From Fistulifera solaris (lineage: Eukaryota; Bacillariophyta; Bacillariophyceae; Naviculales; Stauroneidaceae): a stretch of 64,000 nucleotides of DNA. Shown one piece after another: positions 42,625 to 53,710 of this stretch. The stretch covers positions 1,736,001-1,800,000 of the forward strand of contig AP026162.1 of NCBI GenBank assembly GCA_030295235.1, read 5' to 3'. The notes beneath the pieces are model-generated. The model worked only from the letters and a program-made list of their open reading frames with translations. It was not told the DNA's origin and did not search any database. Position 1 is the first letter of the stretch. Each line of letters begins with the position of its first letter. Made by a program: the position numbers and the translations under genes.

Positions 42625-44141
42625 ATGATGCCAGGAAGTAAGCAATGGTGGCTTTTTGTTCTTGCGTTGGTCAGCGCAACATGCTTTGCCAGAACAGCCG
42701 AAGTAACTGACCGAACAGAAGCCGCAGACCGAAGTGCAGCCCTGAGACGAAGTCTCATGATCCACGACATGTACCATGATTTAAGTATGAGTTTGAGCAT
42801 GAGTATGAGCATGAAATATGCTAAAGGAAAGAAGTCGAAGAAATCGAAAGGTAGCAAGAGCAGCAAAGGAAAAGGAGCTCCTTCAAAGTCTGTGAAAGGC
42901 AAGGGTAAAGAGCCACCGGTGGAGTCTCCAAAAGGCAAGGGAAAAGAGACTTCTCCAGAATCTACGAAAGGAAAGGGGAAAGGAACCGCTTCAGAGTCTA
43001 CAAAAGGAAAAGGAAAAGGAAAAGGAACCACTTCAGAGTCTACAAAAGGAAAGGGTACCAGCTCAAAGAAGTCGAAAGGAAAAGGAAAAGGTGCAGCGCC
43101 CACACCAGACGGTAAGCAATCCTTTGTGACTTGCGACACGCACTATCTGCTTGGTAAATTCTGACTTTTGTTTATTCCGCAGTTGCTCCATCGCCGACAG
43201 CAAGCATTGCGCCCAATGCACCTTCGGCGCCTTCAGCACCATCTGCCCCATCTCCATCTGTACCTACGGCAACACCTCCTACTCCACCCACAGCGGGAGA
43301 TATTGGAATCGTTCTCGAGCCTTACGACGTCCTTTATACAATTGAGCAAACGAGAATTCCCAACCAGGCGGATTATCGAGGCGTGACAGAACTCACTCAA
43401 GCTTACCTTGATGGATTCTTTGCCGGGGTACTAGATTTGTCAACCGACATCATGTTCTCTTCCAGTACAACGACCAACACAGACAGAACATTCCGCCTTG
43501 GTCAACCTGTCAGGGTGGAATACAACACTACGATCTTTTTGTCATCTCTATCCTCGGTGGTCCCTGGTGAGGATGAATTAAATGCACTACTCATGAGCGC
43601 ATTTCAGCAACAAAATGCCGAATACCTCGAAGCTGTCCAGGGTTTGTCTCGTGTCAACATCTTTTCAACGACAACTACCGCTGAATTTGTCGAATCGACC
43701 CGCACCGATGAAATGGAAAATGAGGCCGAGGGTTCCGACAGTTCCGAGGGAGACTCATCGTCAACACCTGTCGGTATGATTTCCGCAGCGGCAGCTGGTG
43801 CAATGGTTCTGTTTGCCACCGGATACGTTGCCTACCGTCGAAGCATTTCAGAGGATGAGCCAGCAGGCAAGTTCTTTGACCAAGATGGCCATGTTACAGT
43901 GGCAGGAGAGACCTATACCGGAGATACGTATACTGGGGCTTCATGCATGGATTCACACTCTGGAGCGGGAAATACACATTCTTATTCTCCTCGTAATTGG
44001 GACGAGACATCAGAATATATGCAGGAAGCCGGCTTACATATACCGACTTTACAAGAGACCCCTTTTGAAGATATACCTGTTGACGACGATGATGATTACT
44101 CCGAAGAAACTTGTGAAAGTTACGACTACGTGCAGCCGTAG
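42625..44141 (+). CDS. SAP-like secreted single-pass membrane protein 1 with KGKGK tract
   Basis: Exons 42625-43111 and 43183-44141 join in phase (GTAAGC...CGCAG), without slip, giving about 481 aa. I start at 42625 because MMPGSKQWWLFVLALVSATCFA is a good signal peptide; the frame is open further upstream. Then follow a Met/Ser segment (SMSLSMSMSMK), about 90 aa of Lys/Gly/Ser repeats (STKGKGKGTASESTKGKGKG), a Pro/Ala/Ser stretch after the intron, a folded extracellular domain (LTQAYLDGFFAGVL, VEYNTTIFLSSL, VPGEDELNALLMSAF), a transmembrane segment (GMISAAAAGAMVLFATGYVAY) and an acidic cytoplasmic tail with HVTVAGETYTGDTYTG. The layout resembles the silicalemma-associated proteins of diatoms and the Lys-rich tract resembles silaffin-type sequences; this link is from memory and is inference. 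Two relatives lie at 46133 and 63472. Confidence 0.8.
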
Positions 44142-44214
44142 AGCACGGCCCGCATCTAATAATGTATTTAATATAGTTTATGTTCAACCACTTCACGCAC
44201 AAATCATTAAGATG

Positions 44215-45795
44215 CTAAAGTAATGGTGTAGTATCTGTGAGCCTAGTCCTCAACAATTCCGGTGCCTCATCTATTGTCGGCGGCCAGGGCTTCCCTGCAC
44301 AAACATGTTCGACTTCCGCGATGGTCCTCGGACAAAGCGTATAGTTGACACAACCGCAATCGGATACACATATTACGTCTTCAAGTCGTATGCCCCCAAA
44401 TCCCCGATATTCATCAATTTTATTCGAATCTAAATAACCTTTCAGAGGTGATCCGTCGGCTAGCGCTTCATCGAGTAGATGATCAATGAAATAGCACCCC
44501 GGTTCGACTGTCAACGTCATACCTTCTTCAAGATAACGCGCTGTTCTAAGTGATTTAAGCCCGGGGAGCTGTATACGCATTTGCTTTCCGGGTAAATAGC
44601 CGCCTACGTCGTGGGTATCGATACCAATAAGATGTCCAAGTCCATGCGGCATGAACACTGCCCCCAGCCGAATTTCGACCAGCTCGTCCAGAGACTTATC
44701 ATGCAGTTTAATCAGTCCAATATTCGCAAGTGCTTGAATGATCGTTTTCTCGGCTGTTTTGTGACATGCAACCCATGAAACACCTGGCTTGATCATTCGG
44801 TACACTTCAATCTGCGCCTGCAAAACTGCTTCATAGATCTGTCGTTGCTTGATTGAAAATTTGCCGTTCACCGGGAAGCTGCATGTCACATCACTACCGT
44901 ATCCAAAGTATTCGGCGCCCATGTCAAATAAACAGATATCACCATCTAAACTTTGTCTCGCATTCGGCTCACCGGCATGCCCATAATGCAAGACAGCCGA
45001 ATTAGGGCCACAGCCGCATATTGGAGTATAACCTACCAGACGACAGCCGTAGTTGTAGTAGCAATAGTGACGAAATAGCGATTCCGCTTGATACTCCATC
45101 ATTCCGGGTTGCATGTTCCGCATCACATACGCGTGTGCAAAAGACGTGACTTCGGTTACATGTTGAATCAAAGACCGTTCTGTCGAGCTCTTCACGACAC
45201 GACATTCCGCTAGGATTGGAAACAACGTCTTCGTATCCAACAAGTCTTTCAGCTTTTCGCTATCTATAATATCCACTGGAGGCTGATACATCTTCCCCGA
45301 ATCCGAATTTAAACCGTTCATGAGAAAGATCTTTGGAGTCTCTGGGCCGTGAGCGTTAACATTGCTGGTCGGTTGTTGTGAACAAGCTCGAAATAAATCA
45401 TCCTCAACATCTTCAGCATACTTGACATGATCCACACAGTAAAGCGATTGCCACTCTTGAGGATTTCGAATACGACCCATGATGGTGGCATAAGAAGGCG
45501 GATACTTTGGGATGTACAGGGTCGTTTCGCCAGTACGGATATCGATTGACATGGAGCAATCTGGCTCCTTCACTCCCGAAAGATACCAGAAATACGATTC
45601 TTGACGAAAGATTGGCTCATGATCCGAGTCAAAACGAGTTTCGCTTGGGCCTCCTTTCAAATAAATGATCCCTTCCTGCACGTTCGCGGCGCGCATCTTG
45701 TCACGAAGCTTCTTGCGGTTCGCGACGAAAACGTCATTCACTGGCACCTGATAGGTTTCGCGTCCCATGGAGAACACTGAGACTGAAGAAGTCAT
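44215..45795 (-). CDS. PEPD: Xaa-Pro dipeptidase (prolidase, M24B)
   Basis: A single intact exon of 526 aa. The N-terminal aminopeptidase-P-like domain includes ESYFWYLSGVKEPDCSMSID. The C-terminal pita-bread domain has the five metal ligands in the expected contexts: Asp in LFDMGAEY and Asp in GSDVTCSFP, His in PHGLGHLIGIDTHD, Glu in TVEPGCYF and Glu in GIRLEDVICV. The length agrees with eukaryotic prolidases (about 490-530 aa). It cleaves dipeptides with a C-terminal proline, normally in the cytosol and with manganese. No targeting peptide is evident. It converges with SAP-like gene 1 (73 bases between) and is divergent from SAP-like gene 2. Confidence 0.95.
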   Translation of the reverse strand: MTSSVSVFSMGRETYQVPVNDVFVANRKKLRDKMRAANVQEGIIYLKGGPSETRFDSDHEPIFRQESYFWYLSGVKEPDCSMSIDIRTGETTLYIPKYPPSYATIMGRIRNPQEWQSLYCVDHVKYAEDVEDDLFRACSQQPTSNVNAHGPETPKIFLMNGLNSDSGKMYQPPVDIIDSEKLKDLLDTKTLFPILAECRVVKSSTERSLIQHVTEVTSFAHAYVMRNMQPGMMEYQAESLFRHYCYYNYGCRLVGYTPICGCGPNSAVLHYGHAGEPNARQSLDGDICLFDMGAEYFGYGSDVTCSFPVNGKFSIKQRQIYEAVLQAQIEVYRMIKPGVSWVACHKTAEKTIIQALANIGLIKLHDKSLDELVEIRLGAVFMPHGLGHLIGIDTHDVGGYLPGKQMRIQLPGLKSLRTARYLEEGMTLTVEPGCYFIDHLLDEALADGSPLKGYLDSNKIDEYRGFGGIRLEDVICVSDCGCVNYTLCPRTIAEVEHVCAGKPWPPTIDEAPELLRTRLTDTTPLL

Positions 45796-46132
45796 GATGA
45801 ACTATTGAGCGGGAAGTTGTGTTGTTTGTATAATCAAGAACACCATGATGTTGTTGTCATCAATTATTTTTTCTTTTTGTCGTCGTTATCGAATCCACTC
45901 GTGTCTCAAAAGTGCAATGCGTGACAGAAATCTGAGTACCGCTCTCGGTTCGACCGTTGAACAATAAAATTTATTGCTGGTGCGACAGATTTGAATTTGA
46001 AAACTTTTTCATCGCGCAAAATTTGAAACTCAACGGTGCACCTCGTTCGTTCGTCCCAACAAATGCACGCCTTCTCTTTTTGTGATTTCCATCAAGCATG
46101 GACAAGCTATTTATGAAGTAAAACGAATAACC

Positions 46133-48773
46133 ATGAATACTACTTGCCGACGGCGGATACTTGAATTACTATGGTGCCTCATCTTGTTGGTGTCGGCCAA
46201 CGGTGAAACCCATCGACAATCCAATCGGCATCTGATAAAATCAAGTGGTAAATCAAAACGTCACGAGTTTAACATATTTGCGAGACATAAAGGAAGCGAA
46301 AAGAGTAAGGGGAAAGCGTCTTCCAGTAAAAGTAGCAAAGAGAAAGGAAAAGGATCTTCTAAAAAAAGCGACAGTGGGAAGGGAAAAGGAAGCTCCAGTA
46401 AAAGTCATAAATCAAAAGGCAAGGGAAAGGGATCAAAGCGGACGGCCACTCCAACAATCCACGATATTGAGTTCCCTACACTATCTCCTGTAGTTCATTC
46501 TTCCTCGTCGAAAAAGTCAAAAGGAAAAAAGTATAGCAAAAGGGAGCGAGGACCGTACCGTCCGTCCCACACCAAAATTAAATGATACTCCAACAGTGGC
46601 ACCTAGCATATCACCAACAAGAGCATCAACCGGAAGTCCCACACGGTCTCCCGTTACCGGTTCAATTCTCTTGCCCACCAACTCGCCATCAATGAATACG
46701 GCCGAGTCGCCAACGTCCTCGCCAGCTTTCACTCCTACTTTACCACCTGACGCCGGCCGCACCTCCGCGCCGACAGATCCGAATGACACCCCGACAGTGA
46801 CACCGACAGCACCAGATGATACCCCAACAGTGGCACCAACAGCATCAGATGATAGTCCAACAGTGGCACCAACAGCATCAGGTGATACCCCAACAGTGGC
46901 ACCAACAGAACCGAAGGACATTCCAACAGTGGCACCAACTTCTTCAGCAACTGAAACCTTAGCTCCAACTGCACCATCGGATGAAACAGCAAATCCAACC
47001 ATATCAGCGTTTCCAACCGGTACAACTTTCCCAACTGGAACTGCTTTTCCGACGACGTCAACGCCAGGTCCATCGTCTTCGTCGACCTCAGAAGCGAGTG
47101 AACCTTCGATCACGACAGCTCCTACCATTGCATCTACGTCCGAGCCTGCCGTCACCACAGCTCCTACTAGTGCAACTACAACGGCTCCAACTAGTGCAAC
47201 TACTTCTGAGCCTGCAATAACAACGGCTCCAACCAGTGCAACAACGTCCGAGCCTGACGTCACGACTGCTCCTACTAGCAGTGCTGCTACTGATGAGCCT
47301 GTCGAAACAACAGCGCCCACAAGTGCCACTACGCCTGAGCCTGCCGTCACGACTGCTCCCGTCACGACTGCTCCTACTAGTAGTGCTGCTACTGATGAGC
47401 CTGTCGAAACAACAGCGCCTACAAGCGCCACTACGCCTGATCCTTCCGTCACGACTGCTCCTACTAGCAGTGCTGCTACTGACGAGCCTGCCGTTACACC
47501 AGCTCCCACTAGTGCCAGAACAACGGATCCTTCTGTCACGACAGCTCCCAGCACTTCAGGTACAGATGATCCTTCTGAAACGACAGCTCCGAGCAGTGCG
47601 TCATCAGATCCGTCAGTCACGACAGCACCTAGCAGTTCTGGTACTGGTACAAGTGACCCTGCCGTCACGACAGCCCCCACCAGTGCCAGTTCTCCGGATC
47701 CTGTAGGTACGACAGCTCCTTCCAGTGCGACTACGTCTGATCCTGCCGTCACGACAGCTCCTTCGAGTGCGACTACGTCCGAGCCTGCCGTCACGATAGT
47801 TCCTACTAGTGCAGCTACATCTGAGCCTGCAACTACAACGGCACCCAGTAGTTCAGGTACGAGTGAACCTGTCATCACAACGGCCCCCAGCACTATTGGT
47901 ACCAGCGAACCTGCCGACACAATAGCGCCAACCCCCCAAACCGGATCAACTGCGCCAGCACCAACTCCTTCCCTGGCTCCCACAGTCAACTCGTCTGGTA
48001 CTGAATTAACACCATTTGCAATAGTATACAATACGAGCAACACGGCACAGCCATCCGAGGAGGACTTCGCAGAAGTAGAAAATCTCACCCTTGCATACAT
48101 CGATGAATTCCTGACCCAAGCATACGGTTATGTCGATGGTGTCGAATACTCCGGCATTGAGGGGGAGTGCGACGGGTCAAGCGTTTCAGCCGAATCGTAT
48201 AGGATTTGAAACCAGCATTATCTTTGATGAGACGTCGGAAACCGTTCCATCACAGGAAGACCTGGACGCGATTCTTGCTGTTGCATTTGAACCACCGCAA
48301 GTAGATATGTTCATCTCGATGTTGAACAATGAGCTAAGTCCCACAAATCCCATGTCAACAACTACTTCGGTCGTCTACACTGCAGTTCGACCAGAGACTG
48401 ACGACTCACAAGAAGGCCAACGCCTAGGTATCGTCGTGATGTTCACCGGAGTTTGCGTCCTTTCCATCATTTTGGGTGTTTATGTCACGGAGAAGCGACG
48501 CAGCAATCACAGTCAAAACAAAAGAAAACGAAACATCCCGTTGTCGACGAAATTACAGTGCTCCTAGACGAAATTTCGCGAGGCTCGTCTTCACGCATTT
48601 CTCGTTCGCGTGTTGCGTCGCCATACCTTGAAGACGATCGGTTAGTCGAGATCGAATTCTCCAGAGATGCGGAAGCATTAGATCCTCTTTGTTCAGATCC
48701 TTTCTCACTCTCGTGGCTTGACTCTTATTCCCTGTCAACGGCGAAATCAAGAAGACAAGCCACAGACCGATGA
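46133..48773 (+). CDS. SAP-like secreted single-pass membrane protein 2 with Thr/Pro-rich repeats
   Basis: Related to the protein at 42625. Start at 46133 gives the signal peptide RRRILELLWCLILLVSANG. Then come a Lys/Ser/Gly tract (KGKGSSSKSHKSKGKGKGSK), about 450 aa of mucin-like Thr/Pro/Ser repeats (about 46600-47960), a domain matching that of SAP-like 1 (LTLAYIDEFLTQAYGY, FETSIIFDETSETVPSQED, AFEPPQVDMFISML), a transmembrane segment (LGIVVMFTGVCVLSIILGVYV) and a tail rich in Ser and Arg ending at 48773. About three or four slips (near 46550, near 48165 and near 48525) separate the frames; the length is about 880 aa. The Thr/Pro block is likely heavily O-glycosylated and would form an extended stalk. 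A wall or silica role is inference. Confidence 0.75.
47100..47925 (+). repeat. Coding minisatellite in SAP-like gene 2
   Basis: About 20 imperfect repeats of roughly 39-45 bp, encoding variants of EPAVTTAPTSATTS. The repeats keep the frame open on the opposite strand as well (a long Val/Gly/Ala-rich shadow frame), which is an effect of the repeat and not a gene. Such arrays are prone to length changes between alleles. Confidence 0.85.
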
Positions 48774-49907
48774 TCCGAGTTTCCAGAAGGGACGTGTAAC
48801 GATACTGTTTGTTATTCATAGAGCATAGTACATGGTTTGTGCTACATCTGTCGAGCGTAAATCGATTTGCATGTAAATGATTGTCTTCTTTGGCAGTATA
48901 TCAGGTACTGCATGATATGAGGTCTGTTGAGGTTTGTGGCGCAATATTATGTTGTCTCCTTAGTCGATCCCGATGTTCATACTGTATACGAAGTGAAAGA
49001 CATCTCAATACTCTCATGCAGGAGATGTCTAAACATAAAGGTATAAATAGTTGCTGGAGCGATAAGGCCCTCTGGCCTTCATGTTGTACTCGAAATAGAC
49101 CTCAGTCGACATATCTTGCCCTCGAATAATTCATCATAGCAAACGACCGACAGCATGCGATTTTTACGTCCTTTCCACGAAGAAACTATGCGCTTTAACA
49201 TGAATGAAAGTATTCTTCATTGAGATGACAAGAGTCAAGAGATATCATTATTTCATGAAGTCGATTATAGCTAGACTAGCAACGAATGATGTGGGTCAAA
49301 AAATGCGCCAATTTTTTATGGGCATACGCCTTGTGTTTTTCATGAAAATGAGAGGAGATTATACAGTAGGCCACGAAGTACAAGAGTGACAATGTAAAAA
49401 TAAAGTGTAGTTTTAAAGTCGAAGCGGTACTTGCAGTCGCAGTGGGTTTAACAAATGTCGCTGGTGGAAGCACGGACAGACTGAACCCATGTAATTGATC
49501 GTGACTGAATGTTGTGCACTTTCCCGGGACACACCTTTATTATTTTTGTACTATAGGATGTTTCTGTAGTATTGGCTTCAACGGAAAATTGTTGAACATA
49601 GTAGTTCAGTCTATTTATACATGTATAAAATGTGTACTATGAGTAGTACCCTGGTAATGACCCACACCAGCGCGTCATTATTTTTTTGTCACCGTAGCAG
49701 ACAAATTTGTGTAGGCAATGTACTCAGGAGATCCGTCCATCCATCCGTTACATCGAATCTCGTCCTTTCTCCTCCATCGTCCATCGTGAGTGTGGCCTTT
49801 TGGCCTTTTGACGAAGTACGAACCGTACAAAGGCGCAAACAGCAAACCGCAATTACACATCATCGTCATTCACCACAAAGGTCACAAAGCCTTTTCGCAT
49901 TGCAACC
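48774..49907. other. Intergenic region, nothing recognised
   Basis: 1.13 kb between SAP-like gene 2 and BFR1, both on the + strand. No coding signal or repeat that I trust. The last 100-150 bases should be the BFR1 promoter and leader. Confidence 0.45.
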
Positions 49908-51657
49908 ATGTCGGCTGATCCTGAAACCCGAGGCCCTGCGGCTTCTGACGACAAGCAGGACAACAAAAGAAATGGCAAGGACCGAAAGCGAGACGAAACT
50001 CCGATCGAGGAGCTTTATGATCTCAGCAAGCCGATTCCTAAGGTAAGACTGTCGCCGATGTAATATTGCTTTGCCACTGTGTGATTATTGGTGTGATAAG
50101 TCTTTGTTTGTTCTCTCCTTGTTCACGTGTATACGTTGCTGCAACCCGCCGCCGTTCTTTTTGTTATATCCGTTTTCTTACTCATTTTTTCCGTCCATCG
50201 TTGCATCTCCACGTTGCAATTACTTTGTAATCCTTTACGCTGTACAGGTCGATCGCCCCAACAAAGATGCCCACGAGAAAGAACTCGAGGCACTGAACAA
50301 CGCGATCAATGCTATCAAGGAGGAGCGCCAACAGATTCAGGACAAAATCGATGCGTTTATGGCGGACCCTGAAGCCAAGTCGGGTGTTCAAGCTATCCGC
50401 AACAAGTTTAACGAGATGAAGGCGAAGAAAAATGCGCTTATCGAAGAGAAGAAGTTCATGAGAGACGATATGGATAAAGTTAAGAACCAAGCTGATAAGA
50501 TCATGAAGGATAAGAAGGACACACGAAGCAACATGAAGTTCAACAGTATCGAAGATATCGACAAGGAAATTGCCAAGCTGAAGCGCATCCAGGAGACGAC
50601 CACCATGTCTTTAACCGATGAGAAGAAGCTAATCAAGGAGATGGATGCTTTGCAAGCCTCGAAGAAGTTTGTTTCGGAATTGAAGCAAAAGGATAACAGT
50701 TTGGAGGATGCCAAGGAGCAGCGAAAAAACATCGCACAGCAGATTGCTGCCAAAGATAAAGAGATCGATGCTTTGAGCAAAGAAATGGACGAAGTTATGG
50801 CCCAAATTAAGAACTACAACAGCCAGGGAAGATAAGAAGCGCGAAGCTATCCAGGGACTGTTCAAGTCTCGCGATGAGCTCAAAGTAAAGATGTCCGAAA
50901 AGATCAAAGAAAAGGATGCGATTCGTGATGCCTTCCGCGAGAGCAACAACGCATGGTACTCCTACCAGAGAGCTATTAAGGCGCAGAAGAAGATGCAGTA
51001 CGAAGAGGGAGAAAAAGAAGCGCGATGAAGAACGCGCTGCTTACCTGCCAAGCTTGAAGAAGAGGAAATGAAGAAAATTCCCTACGAAGAAGAGCAAGCG
51101 CTCTGCGACTTCCTCGCCGACTACTTGGAACGAACCTATCTCAAAAAAGATGACGACGAGGAGAAAGCTGAGAAAAAGGACGATGTCGTCGAAGTGCAAG
51201 ACGATCCTTTGCCAAATTCAAACCCGTCGTTAAGTCCGAGGAAGATTATTTTGGCAAAGGAAAGGGCAAGAAGAAGCGCACCCGACAGACCAAGAAGCCG
51301 GGTACGACTGCGGGACCGTTCACCCTTTCTCTCGATTTGATCGAACAGTTTGCAATGATCAGTTTGGTGCCTCCAACGTCTGTTGAACAGGTTGAAGAAA
51401 AGGTCAAGGACCTTCGCGAAAAGAAGGAATGGTTCAAACAGCAGCCACGCGGAAGCGTTCCCACGGCTCAAGACATTCGTAAGGCGAACGAAAAGGCCGT
51501 TGCTAAGCAACGGCAAGCAGACGAAACTGGCGCTGTCAAGAGCCGAAGCAATGCTGGAGGTTTTTCTTTGTCAAACGATGAGTTTACCCCTCTCGGTGCC
51601 GGAACTACTGCCGCTATGAACGCTTCGTGGGGACAGAAGGCCCCACTTTCTGGATAA
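49908..51657 (+). CDS. BFR1: BFR1-like coiled-coil, polysome-associated protein
   Basis: Exons 49908-50042 and 50248-51657 (GTAAGA...TACAG), about 515 aa. After a charged N-terminus with PIEELYDLSKPIPK there are two long coiled coils (KELEALNNAINAIKEERQQI, KFNSIEDIDKEIAKLKRIQ) and a C-terminal part (PFTLSLDLIEQFAMISLVPP, then SVEQVEEKVKDLREKKEWF) that is the hallmark of the BFR1/nuclear segregation protein family. Yeast Bfr1 binds mRNP and polysomes at the ER. The C-terminal tail ends in a short conserved-looking ASWGQKAP. Three or four single-base slips lie between about 50830 and 51215, in G- and A-runs; without them the C-terminal half would be lost. Confidence 0.8.
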
Positions 51658-51975
51658 AAACATACGGAGTATATTGCAACTTAACCGGTATCCGGAACTT
51701 CCAAAAAAACTCCCTTTTAACATTTCAAGACTATTAATATTGGTTGATTTTTTAAATACCCTGTACAAGACTAAGAGTCGGATCCATTAGTTCATGGCTT
51801 CTCCCATTGACCAAAACTCGCGTGGGATGGATATGGTACGCACAAAGTATTGCATGATGATGTGTCAAGTTTATACTGGATGATGCAGTGTAGTAGAACA
51901 TGTGCGAAGCAGGGGTACACTACGCGTGTTTTTCGAAGATAACTGAAGAATTAAATCAGTTTACGATCTACGAAA

Positions 51976-53208
51976 CTATTCCTCTAGGTCGACTGGGTTC
52001 ACCAAAAGCTCCGAGAATGGTTTGAGCTTTTCAACACCGCGGACCTCGTGATCCAACAAAGGCATGAGCGTCACGTGGAAATCATCTCCGTACAGATCGA
52101 AGCACTGACCAATGTACTTGTCTTGCATTCGCTTTCGTGCCAACATTTTGGAGCAAATCTCCTGTGCTTCTTTCGGCAAACCACTGGCGTTCGCTTCGTA
52201 CCACTCGGACAACTCCTCGGCATCTTTCTCGGGGAAGAGTACTTGGTTGACAACAATATTGTGCGAGTCAATCCCGTACTTGGACAGCTCTTGAACCAAA
52301 CGCTCTGTTTCATAAATGGACAAGAATTCTGGAATGCAAACACACACGAATGTGGTCTTTGCGGGGTCCTGGAACTGCGCGTTGACCTTGGCGATGACCG
52401 CTCTGGTTTCTTCTAATTTTCCGAGCATGTGCTCTTGCGCCGCAGCCGGGTTGTTTCCTCCCGACATGAGAGCCGTGGCTTGACCAATGAGACCACCAAA
52501 GCGATCCTTGAGTTCCCAAACCTTGGCAAAGGCCTTTTCAAGGATGGTAGGAAACGACAAAAGGCGCAACGTGTGCCCGGTGGGTGCCGTATCAAAGACG
52601 ACGACATCAAAGTCCAACTGCTGTACCTGCTTCATGAGTTCCGAGAACGACATGGCTTCGTCAATACCAGGAATACTGTTTTGCAAGTCACTGAACATTT
52701 GGTTGAAAATATCATTTTCATCCTCGGCCGAATCGATTTCCGAGGCGACTTCCTGTGATGCATCAATCTCCATGGCGCAAAGATTGTCAAAGCCATTGAT
52801 GGGTGTGGGTTCTCTGCCGATTTTCTGGCAAAAAGCATCCGAAAGATTGTGTGCTGGATCTGTCGAAACCAGGAGAACCTAAATGAAAACAAGAAGACGA
52901 GTTAGGCAAACGTTCGCAGTGTTTGAATGCGAAGAGCCCTGATATTCTCGTACGAACCTTCTTTCGGGACATGGCGAGCTGCACACCAAGGCAGCATGAC
53001 GTTGTAGTTTTTCCAACTCCACCTTTTCCTCCTGTGAAAATAACAGCAAGTGAGTAAATCCGCTATGGTATTACATTTAAATTATGAATAAATGGACATG
53101 TTTGATGTTTCACGTACCCACAAAGACCCACTGAAGGGTCGTTTGATCGATGATGTTTTTAAGGCTGGGATCCGGGAGATCGGCGTCGTCAATCTCGTTG
53201 GCTGTCAT
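51976..53208 (-). CDS. GET3: GET3/ASNA1 tail-anchored-protein targeting ATPase
   Basis: The predicted protein has 355 aa from exons 53208-53118, 53031-52958 and 52878-51976, intact and in phase. Motifs: the deviant P-loop [30 protein letters not shown] (switch I), [19 protein letters not shown] (switch II), the helical client-binding region with [11 protein letters not shown], and the late [18 protein letters not shown]3 is a dimeric ATPase that hands tail-anchored proteins to the ER receptor. Odd: where animal and yeast GET3 have CxxC for the shared zinc (CKMCEAR in human), this protein reads CSKMLAR, so the second cysteine is a methionine. An algal plastid GET3 paralogue without CxxC is an alternative identity, but no plastid presequence is seen. 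Intron donors GTACGT and GTTCGT are unusual. Confidence 0.93.
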
Positions 53209-53710
53209 GATGTTTACAAGCTGAAGAGAAGCCGAAAGGGAATGGAAAAGGGTTAGTAACGATGTTTGTTTGTTGTTAGCTTTCACAACGCCGTACTTAT
53301 TCGAGTTGATGCTCGTCGCTCGTCGCGATGATGCTGATCGAACGATGTATAAAATAAATACAACCGTTACTCCATGTACACTGAAAGCCATACTAATAGT
53401 CAATACTATTGTCTAGAGTGTTTTCTCGTTTATCTGTGGTCCGCATTGCTCGTGACTCACTGACGACGGATGCCTCGTGACTGAACGGCTAACTTTCACT
53501 CCACGTGGATCTGCCTCGCGACGACTGTCGGCCTTTATTATTTGCTGCCAATCTGCCGTTGCCGTTGTTGTGTTTTGCAGAGTCAAAATTACAATCATTA
53601 ACAGAGCATTAAGCTACGTCTTACCATTCACTTACCGCACTATACGTACCAGTGTTAAACGCCTTTCAACGGAGCGACAATCGCCGAACAAACAATACGA
53701 AAAGTCGAAA

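Noticed and set aside
46517-48100. Minus-strand frame of 527 codons rich in Val, Gly and Ala
   Set aside because: It is the antisense shadow of the Thr/Pro repeat block of SAP-like gene 2; the repeat keeps that strand open. There is no start context or domain.
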